The notes: generated by a model from the sequence alone, not told the origin. A DNA stretch of 50,538 bases from an uncultured Prevotella sp. (GCA_900551055.1 URUK01000018.1:1-50538), one strand, 5' to 3'. Numbered from the stretch's first letter, positions 17,950 through 26,415 are shown. Numbers and translations are program-made.

Positions 17950-18183
17950 GGATTCATTCGCAAATCTGTTGGATGCTTTGGAAATATAATAATACAAACA
18001 CCCTACTATTAGTCAGGCTGTCGGTAACAGTCATGCCGCACGCCGATGCGGCATCCAAAATACACCGGTAATGCCAAAAGACTTTGGCTGCATACACTGG
18101 ATGCCGCATCGGCGTGCGGCATGACTGTTACCGACAGCCTGGCTTGAGAACTTTATTTCATCCAACTGATTTGCGGATGAACC
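17950..18183. repeat. Nested inverted-repeat element with perfect 44-bp arms
   Basis: The inner arms 18014-18057 and 18098-18141 are perfectly complementary over 44 bp. The 40-nt loop contains its own stem (GCCAAA/TTTGGC, 18073-18088), and each arm holds ATGCCGC...GCGGCAT. Outside lie imperfect inverted copies of a 25-bp word at 17950-17975 and 18159-18183; a third copy is at 30-54. No transposase or ORF is present. It resembles a miniature inverted-repeat element or a very strong bidirectional hairpin. Confidence 0.92.
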
Positions 18184-18370
18184 GTGTTTCGCCAACGCTT
18201 CACAACCCTTCCAAAGAAAAGGAGCTTGATTACCTGTTTTCAACATACCGCAAACAATACACAGACAGGACTTATGCCGACACACACTTAAAGCGTTGAC
18301 GCATGTCAAAAAAGTGCATCCGCAAGTGAATATAATACCTTCAGCATAGTGGAATTACACATTATGGCCT

Positions 18371-18378
18371 TAACTTTG
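18371..18378 (+). promoter_or_regulatory. -7 box of the small peptide gene
   Basis: TAACTTTG followed by C matches TAnnTTTG exactly; a clear -33 TTTG is not visible. Start near 18385 would give a leader of about 65 nt containing a GGCGG/CCGCC stem (18391-18411 region) and a five-codon mini-ORF (18420-18437). Bases 18184-18370 contain no convincing gene; a 40-codon frame at 18177-18299 starts inside the repeat and has no family I recognise. Confidence 0.6.
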
Positions 18379-18449
18379 CACCCGTAAAAACGACAGGCGG
18401 ACACAAGCAAGCCGCCAAGATGAAGGATAACATTTAGATTAGAGGTATT

Positions 18450-18539
18450 ATGAAGAAGGCAAAAAGATTGTTCAGCACATTGAAAAAGAACTTTGAGTGG
18501 GGTGCAAACATGATGTACGGACTGCCGTTCGGCAAGTAA
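18450..18539 (+). CDS. Putative 29-residue basic peptide, unknown function
   Basis: An ATG at 18450 opens 29 codons ending in TAA at 18537-18539. The peptide begins MKKAKRLFSTLKK and ends MMYGLPFGK. The first half is strongly basic and could form an amphipathic helix; the second half is aromatic and glycine-rich. AGAGGT stands 4-9 nt before the ATG as a weak ribosome-binding site. It has its own -7 box (18371), no close partner genes, and is followed at once by three stable hairpins ending in a T-run. No signal peptide, Gly-Gly leader or known family is recognised. It could be a secreted or membrane-active peptide, or a small ORF on a regulatory RNA. Confidence 0.6.
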   Translation: MKKAKRLFSTLKKNFEWGANMMYGLPFGK

Positions 18540-18563
18540 CGCGCACCAGCACAGCACCTATCC

Positions 18564-18664
18564 GCGCCGCAACACGGCGGCGCATACAAAGACATCCGCC
18601 ACGGTTCAAGTGCCGTAGCGGATGTCTTCGCGTTATGGAAGGCGGCTTTTGCCGCCTTCTTTTG
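18564..18664 (+). terminator. Three consecutive hairpins and terminator after the small peptide gene
   Basis: Hairpin 1: GCGCCGC/GCGGCGC (18564-18583). Hairpin 2: AGACATCCGC/GCGGATGTCT (18590-18627) with an inner ACGG/CCGT pair. Hairpin 3: GAAGGCGGC-TTTT-GCCGCCTTC (18638-18659) followed by TTTT, a classical intrinsic terminator. On the opposite strand there is no T-run, so it serves the plus-strand gene rather than GH3, which ends at 18674. Confidence 0.85.
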
Positions 18665-18673
18665 TATCGTATG

Positions 18674-21016
18674 TCAACGGTTCGGAGTGTCCCACACCTT
18701 GGTTTCGGTACACTCCACGCCTACAGTCTGTCCTCCGCACGCCAGCGTGAAGCCGCCTTTCTCCAACCGCCAGCGGCCGTCATAACCAACAAATGCAAGG
18801 TCGTCGGCCGCCAGTTTCAGTTCTACCGTCTTAGTTTCGCCGGCCTTCAGGCCAATCTTCGTAAATCCGCGGAGCCGCCTGTTGTCAGGAGATGACGATG
18901 CAACGAGGTCTGACGAATACAAAAGTACGCTCTCCTTGCCGTCCACACTGCCGCTGTTGGTAACGTCGACGGTCACCGTCAGCGTGTCGCCGGAGGCAAA
19001 CCGCGACTTGTCAACACGCAGGTTGGAGTACGTGTAGCGTGTGTAGCTCAAGCCGAAGCCGAACGGCCACTGCACGTCCATCACCGCGTCATAATTGTAA
19101 TTGCCGCTCATCTGCCCCACGTTCTCGCACGGTTTGTAGTCATAAGTCACCAGGGCGTTAATCCATTTGGGATAAGTGAAGGGCAGCTTGCCGCTGAAAT
19201 TCACCGTGCCCGACAGCAGATTGGCAAGCGCGTCGCCGCCGTAGTTGCCCGGAAGCATGGCGTTCACCACGGCATCGGCCAGCGGTTCGATGTCGTTTAT
19301 GATGCGCGGACGGCCTTCGTTGAGCACGAGAATGAGCGGCTTACCTGTCTTGGCAAGCGCCTTTACAAGGTCACGCTGGTTGGCGGAGAGCGTCAGGTCG
19401 TTGAGGTTTCCCGGCGTTTCGCAGTATGAGTTCTCGCCGATGCATGCCACGATTACGTCCGCTCCTTCAGCGGCGGCTACCGCCTTGGCGGTTTCCGGGG
19501 CGTTTTCCTGCCACCAGTTGTCGCCATCGTAGGGTGCGTAAGTAACTCCCGGCTCATACGTTACGTTGTCTTTCCCGAACTTGTTGCACATCGCTTCATA
19601 TACCGTATTGTATGCTCCGGCGAACTCGTCGGCGCGGTGTCCCTGCCATGAATACGACCAGCCGCCGTTCAGACAGCGCATTGAGTTGGCGTTGGGACCG
19701 GTCAGCAGTATCTTGACTCCAGGCTTCAGGGGCAGCGTGTTGCCGTTGTTCTTCAGCAGGACGATTGACTCTTCGGCGGCGTGAAGGGCCTCGGCGGCAT
19801 GCTTATCAGAACCGAAGTCAGTGTAAGCGGCCACGTCCCAGTATGGATTGTCGAACAATCCGAGGCGGTATTTCAGGCGCAGCACACGGGCAACGGCGTC
19901 GTCAATCCTGCTCATGGGCACTTCGCCTTCCTCCACAAGCTCCTTAAGGTAAGTGCAGAAGCTAACCTCGTATGGCACCATTGACATGTCTATGCCGGCG
20001 TTGATGGCTATTTTTATGGCCTCTTTCTTTGTCGCCGCGATGTGGTCGCGCGTGCAAAGGTTGTTTATGTCGGCCCAGTCGGTCACGATGAGTCCGTCCC
20101 AGTTAAGGTCTTCTTTCAGCCATTTGGTAAGCAGTTCGCGGTTGGCGTGGAACGGCATGCCGTTGTCAACGGCCGAGTTGACCATCACCGACAGCGCGCC
20201 TGCACGCACTGCGGCCAGATAAGGGGCAAAATGTTTCTCGCGGAGATCGCTCCGCGGTATGGCCGAGGGCGTGCGGTCCTTGCCCGATACGGGCACGCCG
20301 TAACCCATGTAGTGCTTCACGCATGCGGCGACATTGTACCGTCCGACATGGTTGGGGTCGCCACCCTGAAAGCCGCGCACGGCCTGTACACCCATCTCAG
20401 CATTCAGATAACTGTCCTCTCCGTAGTTTTCCCACATGCGGGGCCACCTCGGGTCGCGCCCGAGGTCAACCACAGGGGCATACGTCCAAGGCACACAGCT
20501 CGCCCGGGTCTCGTAAGCCGACACCTCGGCTCCGCGCCTCACGAGGTCGCGGTTGAACGTCGCGCCCATGTTGACGCCCTGCGGAAAGAGCGTGCCGTCA
20601 AGCGTATAGGTGGTGCCGTGGATTTCATCCACGCCGTAGATGCAGGGTATTCCTATTTCGCTCAACGACTTTTCCTGTATGCGGCGTATCATTTTCGCCC
20701 ACGTAAACCTGTCCTGCGCCACGCTCAAAGGCACATTGAGCAGCGAGCCGACCTTGTATTTGCCTATCACGGTGTCGAGCATCTGTTCGCTAAGGGCAAA
20801 GCCGTTCTTACTCTTCTCAAAGTCGGTAACCACGTCGATGGTGATTTCGCACATCTGCCCTACTTTCTCTTCGAGGGTCATCTTGCCGAGCCATTCCTGT
20901 ATGCGGGCCTCTATTTCCGGGTCGGAAGGTATCGCCGCAGGTGTCTGCGCCACGCCATTGAGGCATGTTCCGGCGCACAACGCCGAAGCCAATGCAATGT
21001 TCTTAAATCCGCTCAT
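18674..21016 (-). CDS. bglX: GH3-family beta-glucosidase
   Basis: 780 residues from the ATG at 21016; the frame stays open upstream only because array F lacks stops. Signal peptide to about residue 24. The TIM barrel (about 32-385), alpha/beta sandwich (about 405-620) and C-terminal FnIII-like domain (about 660-765) are the BglX layout. Nucleophile Asp313 lies in GLIVTDWADI; KHYMGYG carries the substrate-binding Lys-His. It removes terminal beta-linked glucose (or xylose) in the periplasm. It follows the mannan operon by 220 nt, suggesting removal of glucose from glucomannan oligosaccharides. No separate -7 box is seen. Confidence 0.93.
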   Translation of the reverse strand: MSGFKNIALASALCAGTCLNGVAQTPAAIPSDPEIEARIQEWLGKMTLEEKVGQMCEITIDVVTDFEKSKNGFALSEQMLDTVIGKYKVGSLLNVPLSVAQDRFTWAKMIRRIQEKSLSEIGIPCIYGVDEIHGTTYTLDGTLFPQGVNMGATFNRDLVRRGAEVSAYETRASCVPWTYAPVVDLGRDPRWPRMWENYGEDSYLNAEMGVQAVRGFQGGDPNHVGRYNVAACVKHYMGYGVPVSGKDRTPSAIPRSDLREKHFAPYLAAVRAGALSVMVNSAVDNGMPFHANRELLTKWLKEDLNWDGLIVTDWADINNLCTRDHIAATKKEAIKIAINAGIDMSMVPYEVSFCTYLKELVEEGEVPMSRIDDAVARVLRLKYRLGLFDNPYWDVAAYTDFGSDKHAAEALHAAEESIVLLKNNGNTLPLKPGVKILLTGPNANSMRCLNGGWSYSWQGHRADEFAGAYNTVYEAMCNKFGKDNVTYEPGVTYAPYDGDNWWQENAPETAKAVAAAEGADVIVACIGENSYCETPGNLNDLTLSANQRDLVKALAKTGKPLILVLNEGRPRIINDIEPLADAVVNAMLPGNYGGDALANLLSGTVNFSGKLPFTYPKWINALVTYDYKPCENVGQMSGNYNYDAVMDVQWPFGFGLSYTRYTYSNLRVDKSRFASGDTLTVTVDVTNSGSVDGKESVLLYSSDLVASSSPDNRRLRGFTKIGLKAGETKTVELKLAADDLAFVGYDGRWRLEKGGFTLACGGQTVGVECTETKVWDTPNR

Positions 21017-21055
21017 ATCTTCAGTTGTGTAATTGTTTGATTTCCAATGAGTTGC

Positions 21056-21136
21056 GAAAGGCCGTCTTTTGCGTTGCAAAAGGTGGCCTTTTACATTGTA
21101 AAAGACGGCCTTTCGCACGCCAATTGACGGCCTTTT
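21056..21136. repeat. Four-unit 22-bp-period palindrome array, copy F
   Basis: Units start at 21056, 21078, 21100 and 21122: GAAAGGCCGTCTTTT, then AAAAGGTGGCCTTTT, AAAAGACGGCCTTTC and AATTGACGGCCTTTT in the opposite orientation. It lies between the epimerase stop and the GH3 start, 40 bp before the GH3 ATG, inside what is probably one transcription unit. Confidence 0.9.
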
Positions 21137-21236
21137 GAAAAACAACCTTTATGTAAACACTCAAAAAACTATGTCTTTCATGCTTCCGCATGTCCGCTGC
21201 CGCCGTCTTTACCGACGGATAGAGGCCATGCGAATG

Positions 21237-22544
21237 TCAGTCGCCGAAGCGCTCGATTATCTCCATGCACATGCGTCCGTTGTGGTACGGGCACTTCCAG
21301 AAGCCGGCCTTGTCGTCGCGGCGGTTCACCGTGCCGTCGGGCATCAGGCTCCAGTGCCACTCGCCGTGCTCGCGGTCTATCAGGCTGTTCTTTATGAACT
21401 GCCAGCACTTGACAGCCGTGTCGAGGGCCGCCTCGTCGCCGAAATGCTGGTAAAGGTTGACGTGCCCCACCACGTTCTCGGCCTGAACCCACCAGTGGAG
21501 TTCTTTATCAGTTGACGAGGTACAAGTGACAAGTTGACAAGGAGCTTCGCCTTGTTTGCCTGCCTGCACGCCGTCCGTCCCTTGTCTGCTTGTCTGCCCG
21601 TCTGCTTGTCCACTCGTCTGCTCGTCCACTCGTCCACTCGTCTGCTCATAGATTAAGCTGCCGTCAGGGTTCAGTCCCTCGTCGGCAGCGCGTGCGATGT
21701 TCACTATTACAGGCTCAATCTCTTTGAGAAGGGCCTTGTCGCCGAGCACCAACGCGGCCTCGTGTATCAGCCATGACGCCTCGATGTCGTGCCCGTAAGA
21801 CACTATGTCGCCACGGGTGTGCCAGTCGTCGTCGAAGAACAGGTCGAGATGTGATGTCTCCCTGTTCATTATTTTGCCGGTGAACAGCCCAATCATGTTC
21901 CTCAACTGCCGCTCAAGCCGCGCGTCCTTCCACACGCGGTAGAGGTTGGCGTAAGGCTCGAGTATGTGCAGGTGGGTGTTCATAGTCTTGCTGGCGTTCT
22001 CGTCCTTGTCGCTGAGGCGCATGTCGCCGATGACGCTCCAGTCGCGCATGAACGCCTCAACGTAGCCATTACGCCCACGGTCGAAGCTGTGTTCCTCTAT
22101 CAAATTGAACAGCCGCACCGCATAGTCAAGCGCCTCGTCGTCGCCCGTGGCGCGGGCATATTCGCCAAGTCCGTATATGGCAAAGCCCTGGGCGTAGATT
22201 TGTTTCTTCGTATCGAGCGGATTGCCGTCGGCGTCAAGCGACCAATATACGCCCCCGAAATCCTTGTCATAGAACCTGTCTATAAGGTAACGCTTGGCCC
22301 GTGTGGCCGTATCAAGATACTCCGGCCTGCGCAATATGCGGTAAGCCGCCGAGAAAGTCCATAGGATGCGCGCGTTGAGTATCGCCCCCTTGGGTGCGTC
22401 GGCGTGCAGAGTGTCGCCGCCGTCAATGCGCCCGTAGAAGCCGCCTCGTCCGCTGTCGGTCATCTTCTCCATCCAGAACGGCAGAATGTCGTTCTCAAGT
22501 TCCTGCCTCACTTCATTGCGCAGGGTTGTCATTCTATTGTCCAT
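21237..22544 (-). CDS. Cellobiose 2-epimerase (AGE family) with an in-frame repeat insertion
   Basis: 435 residues, no signal peptide, cytoplasmic. The (alpha/alpha)6 barrel carries the cellobiose 2-epimerase residues: Arg59, His193 (THLHILEPY), His252 and Glu255 (HDIEASW), Trp351/352 and Glu356 (HWWVQAE), His421 (CPYHNGR). It converts mannobiose to mannosylglucose for the neighbouring GH130. Residues about 300-345 are a low-complexity segment rich in Q, T, S, G and D, encoded by the inverted-repeat element at 21511-21647; without it the protein would be 389 residues, the normal length. The ATG at 22544 overlaps the MFS gene by 11 nt; an internal ATG at 22532 is an equally good start. Confidence 0.93.
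   Translation of the reverse strand: MDNRMTTLRNEVRQELENDILPFWMEKMTDSGRGGFYGRIDGGDTLHADAPKGAILNARILWTFSAAYRILRRPEYLDTATRAKRYLIDRFYDKDFGGVYWSLDADGNPLDTKKQIYAQGFAIYGLGEYARATGDDEALDYAVRLFNLIEEHSFDRGRNGYVEAFMRDWSVIGDMRLSDKDENASKTMNTHLHILEPYANLYRVWKDARLERQLRNMIGLFTGKIMNRETSHLDLFFDDDWHTRGDIVSYGHDIEASWLIHEAALVLGDKALLKEIEPVIVNIARAADEGLNPDGSLIYEQTSGRVDEQTSGQADGQTSRQGTDGVQAGKQGEAPCQLVTCTSSTDKELHWWVQAENVVGHVNLYQHFGDEAALDTAVKCWQFIKNSLIDREHGEWHWSLMPDGTVNRRDDKAGFWKCPYHNGRMCMEIIERFGD
21511..21647. repeat. Word-iterated inverted repeat inside the epimerase coding sequence
   Basis: The left arm 21511-21541 (GTTGACGAGG, TACAAGTGACAAG, TTGACAAG words) opposes the right arm 21581-21647, made of repeated CTTGTC, CTCGTC and CACTCGTC words. 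The vocabulary and layout match the intergenic element at 10968-11142. It contributes about 46 codons without a stop or frame change. Confidence 0.9.
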
Positions 22545-23928
22545 CTGCTTGCTTGCGTTTAAGGTTCAACTGTTCTGTAATCTTCGTCACCTTCTCTTCT
22601 CCCAACGGATAGCACAGTATGAAGACAACCGACAGTACCGACGCGGCAGCCGGCAGCCAGCTGAGAAACATCTTGATGCCGTTTATCGTCTCCGCGCTCT
22701 GCACGGCGTTGGCGTGGAAGCCGAAGTAGGAAAGCAGCCATCCGGTGAGCGCCGTGCCGATGGCCCAGCCGAATTTCTGGCTCATCGACGATGCCGAGAA
22801 TATCAGTCCGGTGGCGCGGTTGCCGGTGTTCAGCTCGGAATAGTCGGCACAGTCGGCGTACATCGACCACAACAGGGGGAATATGCTGCCGGCAAACATG
22901 CTGATGATGCACTGGAACACGAATACAAGAACAATGTCGTCTTTGTCAAACCAGTAAAACACCACGCTCAACACAGCCGTCATCAGCATCGAAAGGGCAA
23001 ACGTGCGCTTCTTTCCGAGCTTGTTGCTTACAGGGGCGGCGAGCACCACTCCCACGATGTTTGCCATCTGTCCGAGGGCCAGGAACAGGCCGCTCAACAC
23101 GAAAGACACGCCGAAGAGCGACACCGTCTTAAAGTTTTCTTCGACAATGTAATACTTGAAGTAGTACACGGCGGCGCCGTCACGTATTGAATTGAACACC
23201 AACGCGCCCACTCCCGCAACGAAGAGAATCCACCAAGGGCGGTTGTGCAGCAGGTCGCGGATGTCAGTCTTCAGCGACGTTTTCTTGTCGTTGATGGGCT
23301 TCACGCGCTCTCTCGTCCACGAGAAGCAGCCGAAGAACAGCACAACGCACAGCGCCGCAATGACCGTTGCTGCCAGGAACCAGCCCGTCTGCTGGTCGTC
23401 CACGGCCTTGCTGTGGCCGCTGAAGGCGTTAGCCATCGGCATGAAGAGCAGCAAGGCGATGAAGCTGCCGATGTAGGCGAACATCATGCGGAACGTGGAT
23501 AGCGTGTTCCGCTCGCTCGGATTGGGACTCATCACACCCAGCAACGAGGCGTATGGCACGTTGATGCCCGAGTAAACCATCATCATCAGCGAATATGTGA
23601 CGTAGGCGTAAACCAGCTTTCCCGTGTCGCCGAACGGCGGAGTGTAGAACGTAAGCGCGCCTATCAGGCCGAACGGGACGGCCAGCACGAGGATGTAAGG
23701 CCTGAACTTGCCCCACCGGCTGTTGCTTCTGTCGGCGATAACTCCCACTATCGGGTCGAACACCGAGTCCCAAATACGGGTCACAAGGAACATCGTCCCC
23801 ACCATGGCGGCAGGCAAACCGAACACGTCGGTGTAGAAAATCATCAGGTAAGCGCCAAACAATTTCCAGAACATCGACGATGCCATGTCGCCGAAACCGT
23901 AACCTATCTTTTCCCTTAACCTAATCAT
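22534..23928 (-). CDS. GPH-family sugar:cation symporter (MFS), mannan operon
   Basis: 464 residues, about 12 membrane helices. The N-terminal signature (GYGFGDMASSMFWKLFGAYL and TRIWDSVFDPIVGVIADR followed by RWGKFRPYIL) is that of the glycoside-pentoside-hexuronide:cation symporters (MelB type). In Bacteroides fragilis the same gene order, GH26 - GH130 - symporter - epimerase, forms a mannan catabolic cluster whose symporter imports mannobiose; that role is inferred here. It is 82 nt downstream of GH130 and overlaps the epimerase start. Confidence 0.93.
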   Translation of the reverse strand: MIRLREKIGYGFGDMASSMFWKLFGAYLMIFYTDVFGLPAAMVGTMFLVTRIWDSVFDPIVGVIADRSNSRWGKFRPYILVLAVPFGLIGALTFYTPPFGDTGKLVYAYVTYSLMMMVYSGINVPYASLLGVMSPNPSERNTLSTFRMMFAYIGSFIALLLFMPMANAFSGHSKAVDDQQTGWFLAATVIAALCVVLFFGCFSWTRERVKPINDKKTSLKTDIRDLLHNRPWWILFVAGVGALVFNSIRDGAAVYYFKYYIVEENFKTVSLFGVSFVLSGLFLALGQMANIVGVVLAAPVSNKLGKKRTFALSMLMTAVLSVVFYWFDKDDIVLVFVFQCIISMFAGSIFPLLWSMYADCADYSELNTGNRATGLIFSASSMSQKFGWAIGTALTGWLLSYFGFHANAVQSAETINGIKMFLSWLPAAASVLSVVFILCYPLGEEKVTKITEQLNLKRKQADGQ

Positions 23929-23934
23929 AAGTTT

Positions 23935-24025
23935 AATGAATAATGATTAATGAATAATGAACAATCATCCGTTTTGTGGATAAAGGCGCAGCCTGATTAT
24001 TCATTTTTCATTATAAATTCTTCAT
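23935..24025. repeat. Word-iterated inverted repeat between GH130 and the symporter
   Basis: Left arm 23935-23966 (AATGAATAATG words ending in AACAATC) opposes 23995-24025 (GATTATTCATT words). On the minus strand the element begins at the GH130 stop codon (24011-24013) and ends just before the symporter ATG, so it spans the whole intergenic gap of the operon. Confidence 0.8.
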
Positions 24026-25189
24026 CACAGTCATGTTCTTGTCAATCAAACGCTTGAGAGTCTCTACCGAAGCGGTGGTTGACAGTCCGTCTTCCGGCGT
24101 GTTCATGCAGTAGTCAACGAGCTTGTCAACGGTCGAAACAGCCACGTGCATGCGTGTGTCCGACGACGCATAGTAGATGTAAACGGTGCCGTCGTCGTCG
24201 GCAATCCAGCCGTTCGAGAAGAGCACATTAGACACATCGCCCACCCGTTCGATGCCTTCGGGAGCCATGAAGTGGCCTCCGGGACGCGCGATGACGCGCG
24301 TCGGGTCGTCAAGTGCGGTCATATACATATATAATACATAGCGAAGCCCGGCGGCGCAGCCGCGTACTCCGTGGGCAAGGTGCAGCCATCCGCGCGGCGT
24401 CTTGATAGGAGCAGGACCCTCGCCGTTCTTCACTTCCTTGATGGTATGGTAGCTGCGTGCGTCTATTATCTTCTCTTCGGATATTTCGACATTGGTCATG
24501 TCGTCAACCAAAGCCCATCCGATGCCGCCTCCGCTGCCGGTGTCTATGAAGCCGTCCTGCGGCCTTGTGTAGAGCGCATACTTCCCGTTGACGAACTCCG
24601 GGTGCAGAACCACATTGCGCTGCTGGCTCTTCGTCTTGATGTCGGGCAGCCTGTACCATGTCTTCAGGTCTTTTGTGCGTGCCACGGCGGCGGTTGCCGT
24701 TGCGGCGGAAAGGTCGCCGGCAGGGGCTGTGTCGTCATGTCTTTCGGCGCAGAATATGCCGTATATCCATCCGTCCTCATGCTTGGTGAGGCGCATGTCG
24801 TATATGTTCGTGGCCGGGATTACGTCGTCGGGCATGGTTACGGGATAGTCCCAGAAGCGGAAGTTGTCAACTCCGTTGGGGCTTTCGGCCACCGCAAAGA
24901 ACGACTTTCGGTCAGCTCCCTCCACGCGGACGACCAAGAGATACTTGCCGTCGAGCTTGATTGCGCCCGAGTTGAGCGTGGCATTTATGCCTATACGCTC
25001 CATCAGGTACGGGTTTGAACGCTCGTCAAGGTCGTACCGCCAGAACACAGGCGAGTGCGCGGCGGTGAGTATCGGGTACTTGTATCGCGTGAATATGCCG
25101 TTTGACTGTTCAACCGGTTCGTTTTTTCTTGTAATCAACGCCTCGTGCGTTGAGAACAAATCTTTCACTTTTTCATCAAAACTTTTCAT
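24011..25189 (-). CDS. GH130 4-O-beta-D-mannosyl-D-glucose phosphorylase
   Basis: 392 residues, no signal peptide, cytoplasmic five-bladed propeller. It matches the mannosylglucose phosphorylases of GH130 subfamily 1; the catalytic Asp131 (NIYDMR) occupies the same number as in the characterised B. fragilis enzyme. Phosphate-binding basic residues are expected around the conserved Arg and His positions (VVRVEG, GPAPIKT, LAHGVRG). The enzyme splits mannosylglucose with phosphate to mannose-1-phosphate and glucose. It sits between GH26 (29 nt upstream) and the symporter, with the epimerase that makes its substrate in the same operon. Confidence 0.95.
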   Translation of the reverse strand: MKSFDEKVKDLFSTHEALITRKNEPVEQSNGIFTRYKYPILTAAHSPVFWRYDLDERSNPYLMERIGINATLNSGAIKLDGKYLLVVRVEGADRKSFFAVAESPNGVDNFRFWDYPVTMPDDVIPATNIYDMRLTKHEDGWIYGIFCAERHDDTAPAGDLSAATATAAVARTKDLKTWYRLPDIKTKSQQRNVVLHPEFVNGKYALYTRPQDGFIDTGSGGGIGWALVDDMTNVEISEEKIIDARSYHTIKEVKNGEGPAPIKTPRGWLHLAHGVRGCAAGLRYVLYMYMTALDDPTRVIARPGGHFMAPEGIERVGDVSNVLFSNGWIADDDGTVYIYYASSDTRMHVAVSTVDKLVDYCMNTPEDGLSTTASVETLKRLIDKNMTVMKNL

Positions 25190-25197
25190 CTGATATG

Positions 25198-25245
25198 TCG
25201 TTTTACTTTTTCACCTTTTTACCTTTTCACTTTTCCACCTTTCCC
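25198..25245. repeat. Single arm of a GTAAAAAGG-type repeat at the GH26 3' end
   Basis: On the minus strand the DNA reads GGAAAGGTGGAAAAGTGAAA, then AGGTAAAAAGGTGAAAAAG. The GH26 stop codon (TAA at 25219-25221) and its last residues (KGGKVKR) are read from it. Only one arm is present, unlike the large copy near 13 kb. Confidence 0.75.
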
Positions 25246-26367
25246 CATGTCGCCTGCAAACAGCGTGCGCCTGTCGTTGTAGAACGTCTTGAAGTCGGCC
25301 TCGGAGGCGTGTCCGGAGTATGGGGCGTAGAAGTGTTTGGGCTTGTCGTGCGCGTTGCGCCACACGAGGACGTAGCTGATTGGGTATTTCCCGATGACTG
25401 GCATCAGCGTCTTTGTCCACCACACGGAGTCGGGTATCGACTCATATCCTGTCTCGGTCACGGCTATCGCCTTGCCGTGAGCCTTGCCCACGTCGGTCAT
25501 TATGCGCAGAAGGCGGTCAAGGTTGTCGATGTACGCCTGGCGGTCTTCATACTGGTAAGCGTCCACGCCGATAACATCAACTATGCCGTCGCCCGGCCAG
25601 CGGCGCATGTATTCAGCCGAATCCTTCGGCTCTATGCCCGGCGAATAAGCCCAAAGCAGCTGGTCCGCGCCTTTCTCGCGCATCCTCTTGTATGTCATCT
25701 GCCAAAGGGCGTCATACTCTTCATCGGTGCACAGCGCCTGTCCCCACCAGAACCAGCTGCCCGTATGCTCGTGCCACGGACGGAAGAGCACGGGCACCTT
25801 CACGCCGTCTTGCGTCTTAATAGAATTGAAGAAATCGGCCACGCGGTCAAGCCAGACGATGAACTTGCCGTGGTTCTTGCCTCCGGGAAGCACCGAGCGC
25901 ACCACGGTTGAGTCGCTGACGTCCCACGCGTCCTTGCCGGTAAGCGGATTGTCGGCGTGCCAGCTGAACGACACCATGCCGCCCCTCATGTACTGCGCCA
26001 CGCTCTCCTGCCTTATCCTGTCGAACGGCACGCCGTCAAGGTTATTGTCATTGCCCAGCTCAAGGTGGCCGAGGTCGAACGACATCACGGCCGGCCAGTC
26101 GCCGCAGACACTCTTCACGTCGCTCCGTTGCGCGTCGCCGTTCCATCCGATGCCGTACATCGGGTCGTCATGGTGGCCGAACATGAACACGCCCTGCTCC
26201 GGCAGAGCCTTCAGCGTGGCGAGCATCTGCTCCGCCTCGTGCGTGCGTGTGCGCGCTTCCTTATCATCAGTGCCGCCGCAGGCATTCTGTCCGTACACTG
26301 TCATTGAAGTGCACACAAGCGCCGCCGCAAGGCACAATCCCGGTAAAATAGTAGTTTTCAGGTTCAT
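25219..26367 (-). CDS. GH26 endo-beta-mannanase / mannobiohydrolase (operon 1)
   Basis: 382 residues with signal peptide (to about GQ, residue 27), so periplasmic or exported. The GH26 TIM barrel shows acid/base Glu200 in FRPWHEHTGSWFWWG and nucleophile Glu305 in AVTETGYES, plus MFGHHDD and FSWHADNP near the -4/-1 subsites. It hydrolyses beta-1,4-mannan to short oligomers, probably mannobiose, for the GH130 route. First gene of the catabolic operon with a good promoter at 26416-26447. The C-terminal KGGKVKR is encoded by the adjoining simple repeat. Confidence 0.94.
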   Translation of the reverse strand: MNLKTTILPGLCLAAALVCTSMTVYGQNACGGTDDKEARTRTHEAEQMLATLKALPEQGVFMFGHHDDPMYGIGWNGDAQRSDVKSVCGDWPAVMSFDLGHLELGNDNNLDGVPFDRIRQESVAQYMRGGMVSFSWHADNPLTGKDAWDVSDSTVVRSVLPGGKNHGKFIVWLDRVADFFNSIKTQDGVKVPVLFRPWHEHTGSWFWWGQALCTDEEYDALWQMTYKRMREKGADQLLWAYSPGIEPKDSAEYMRRWPGDGIVDVIGVDAYQYEDRQAYIDNLDRLLRIMTDVGKAHGKAIAVTETGYESIPDSVWWTKTLMPVIGKYPISYVLVWRNAHDKPKHFYAPYSGHASEADFKTFYNDRRTLFAGDMGKGGKVKR

Positions 26368-26415
26368 TATAAATTGTTTGTCAGTAAATATTCACATTGT
26401 GTTCTCATTCGGATG

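Noticed and set aside
18177..18299. A 40-codon ORF upstream of the small peptide gene
   Set aside because: It starts inside the repeated 25-bp word, has no promoter of its own, and part of its sequence recurs in non-coding DNA near 26.7 kb.
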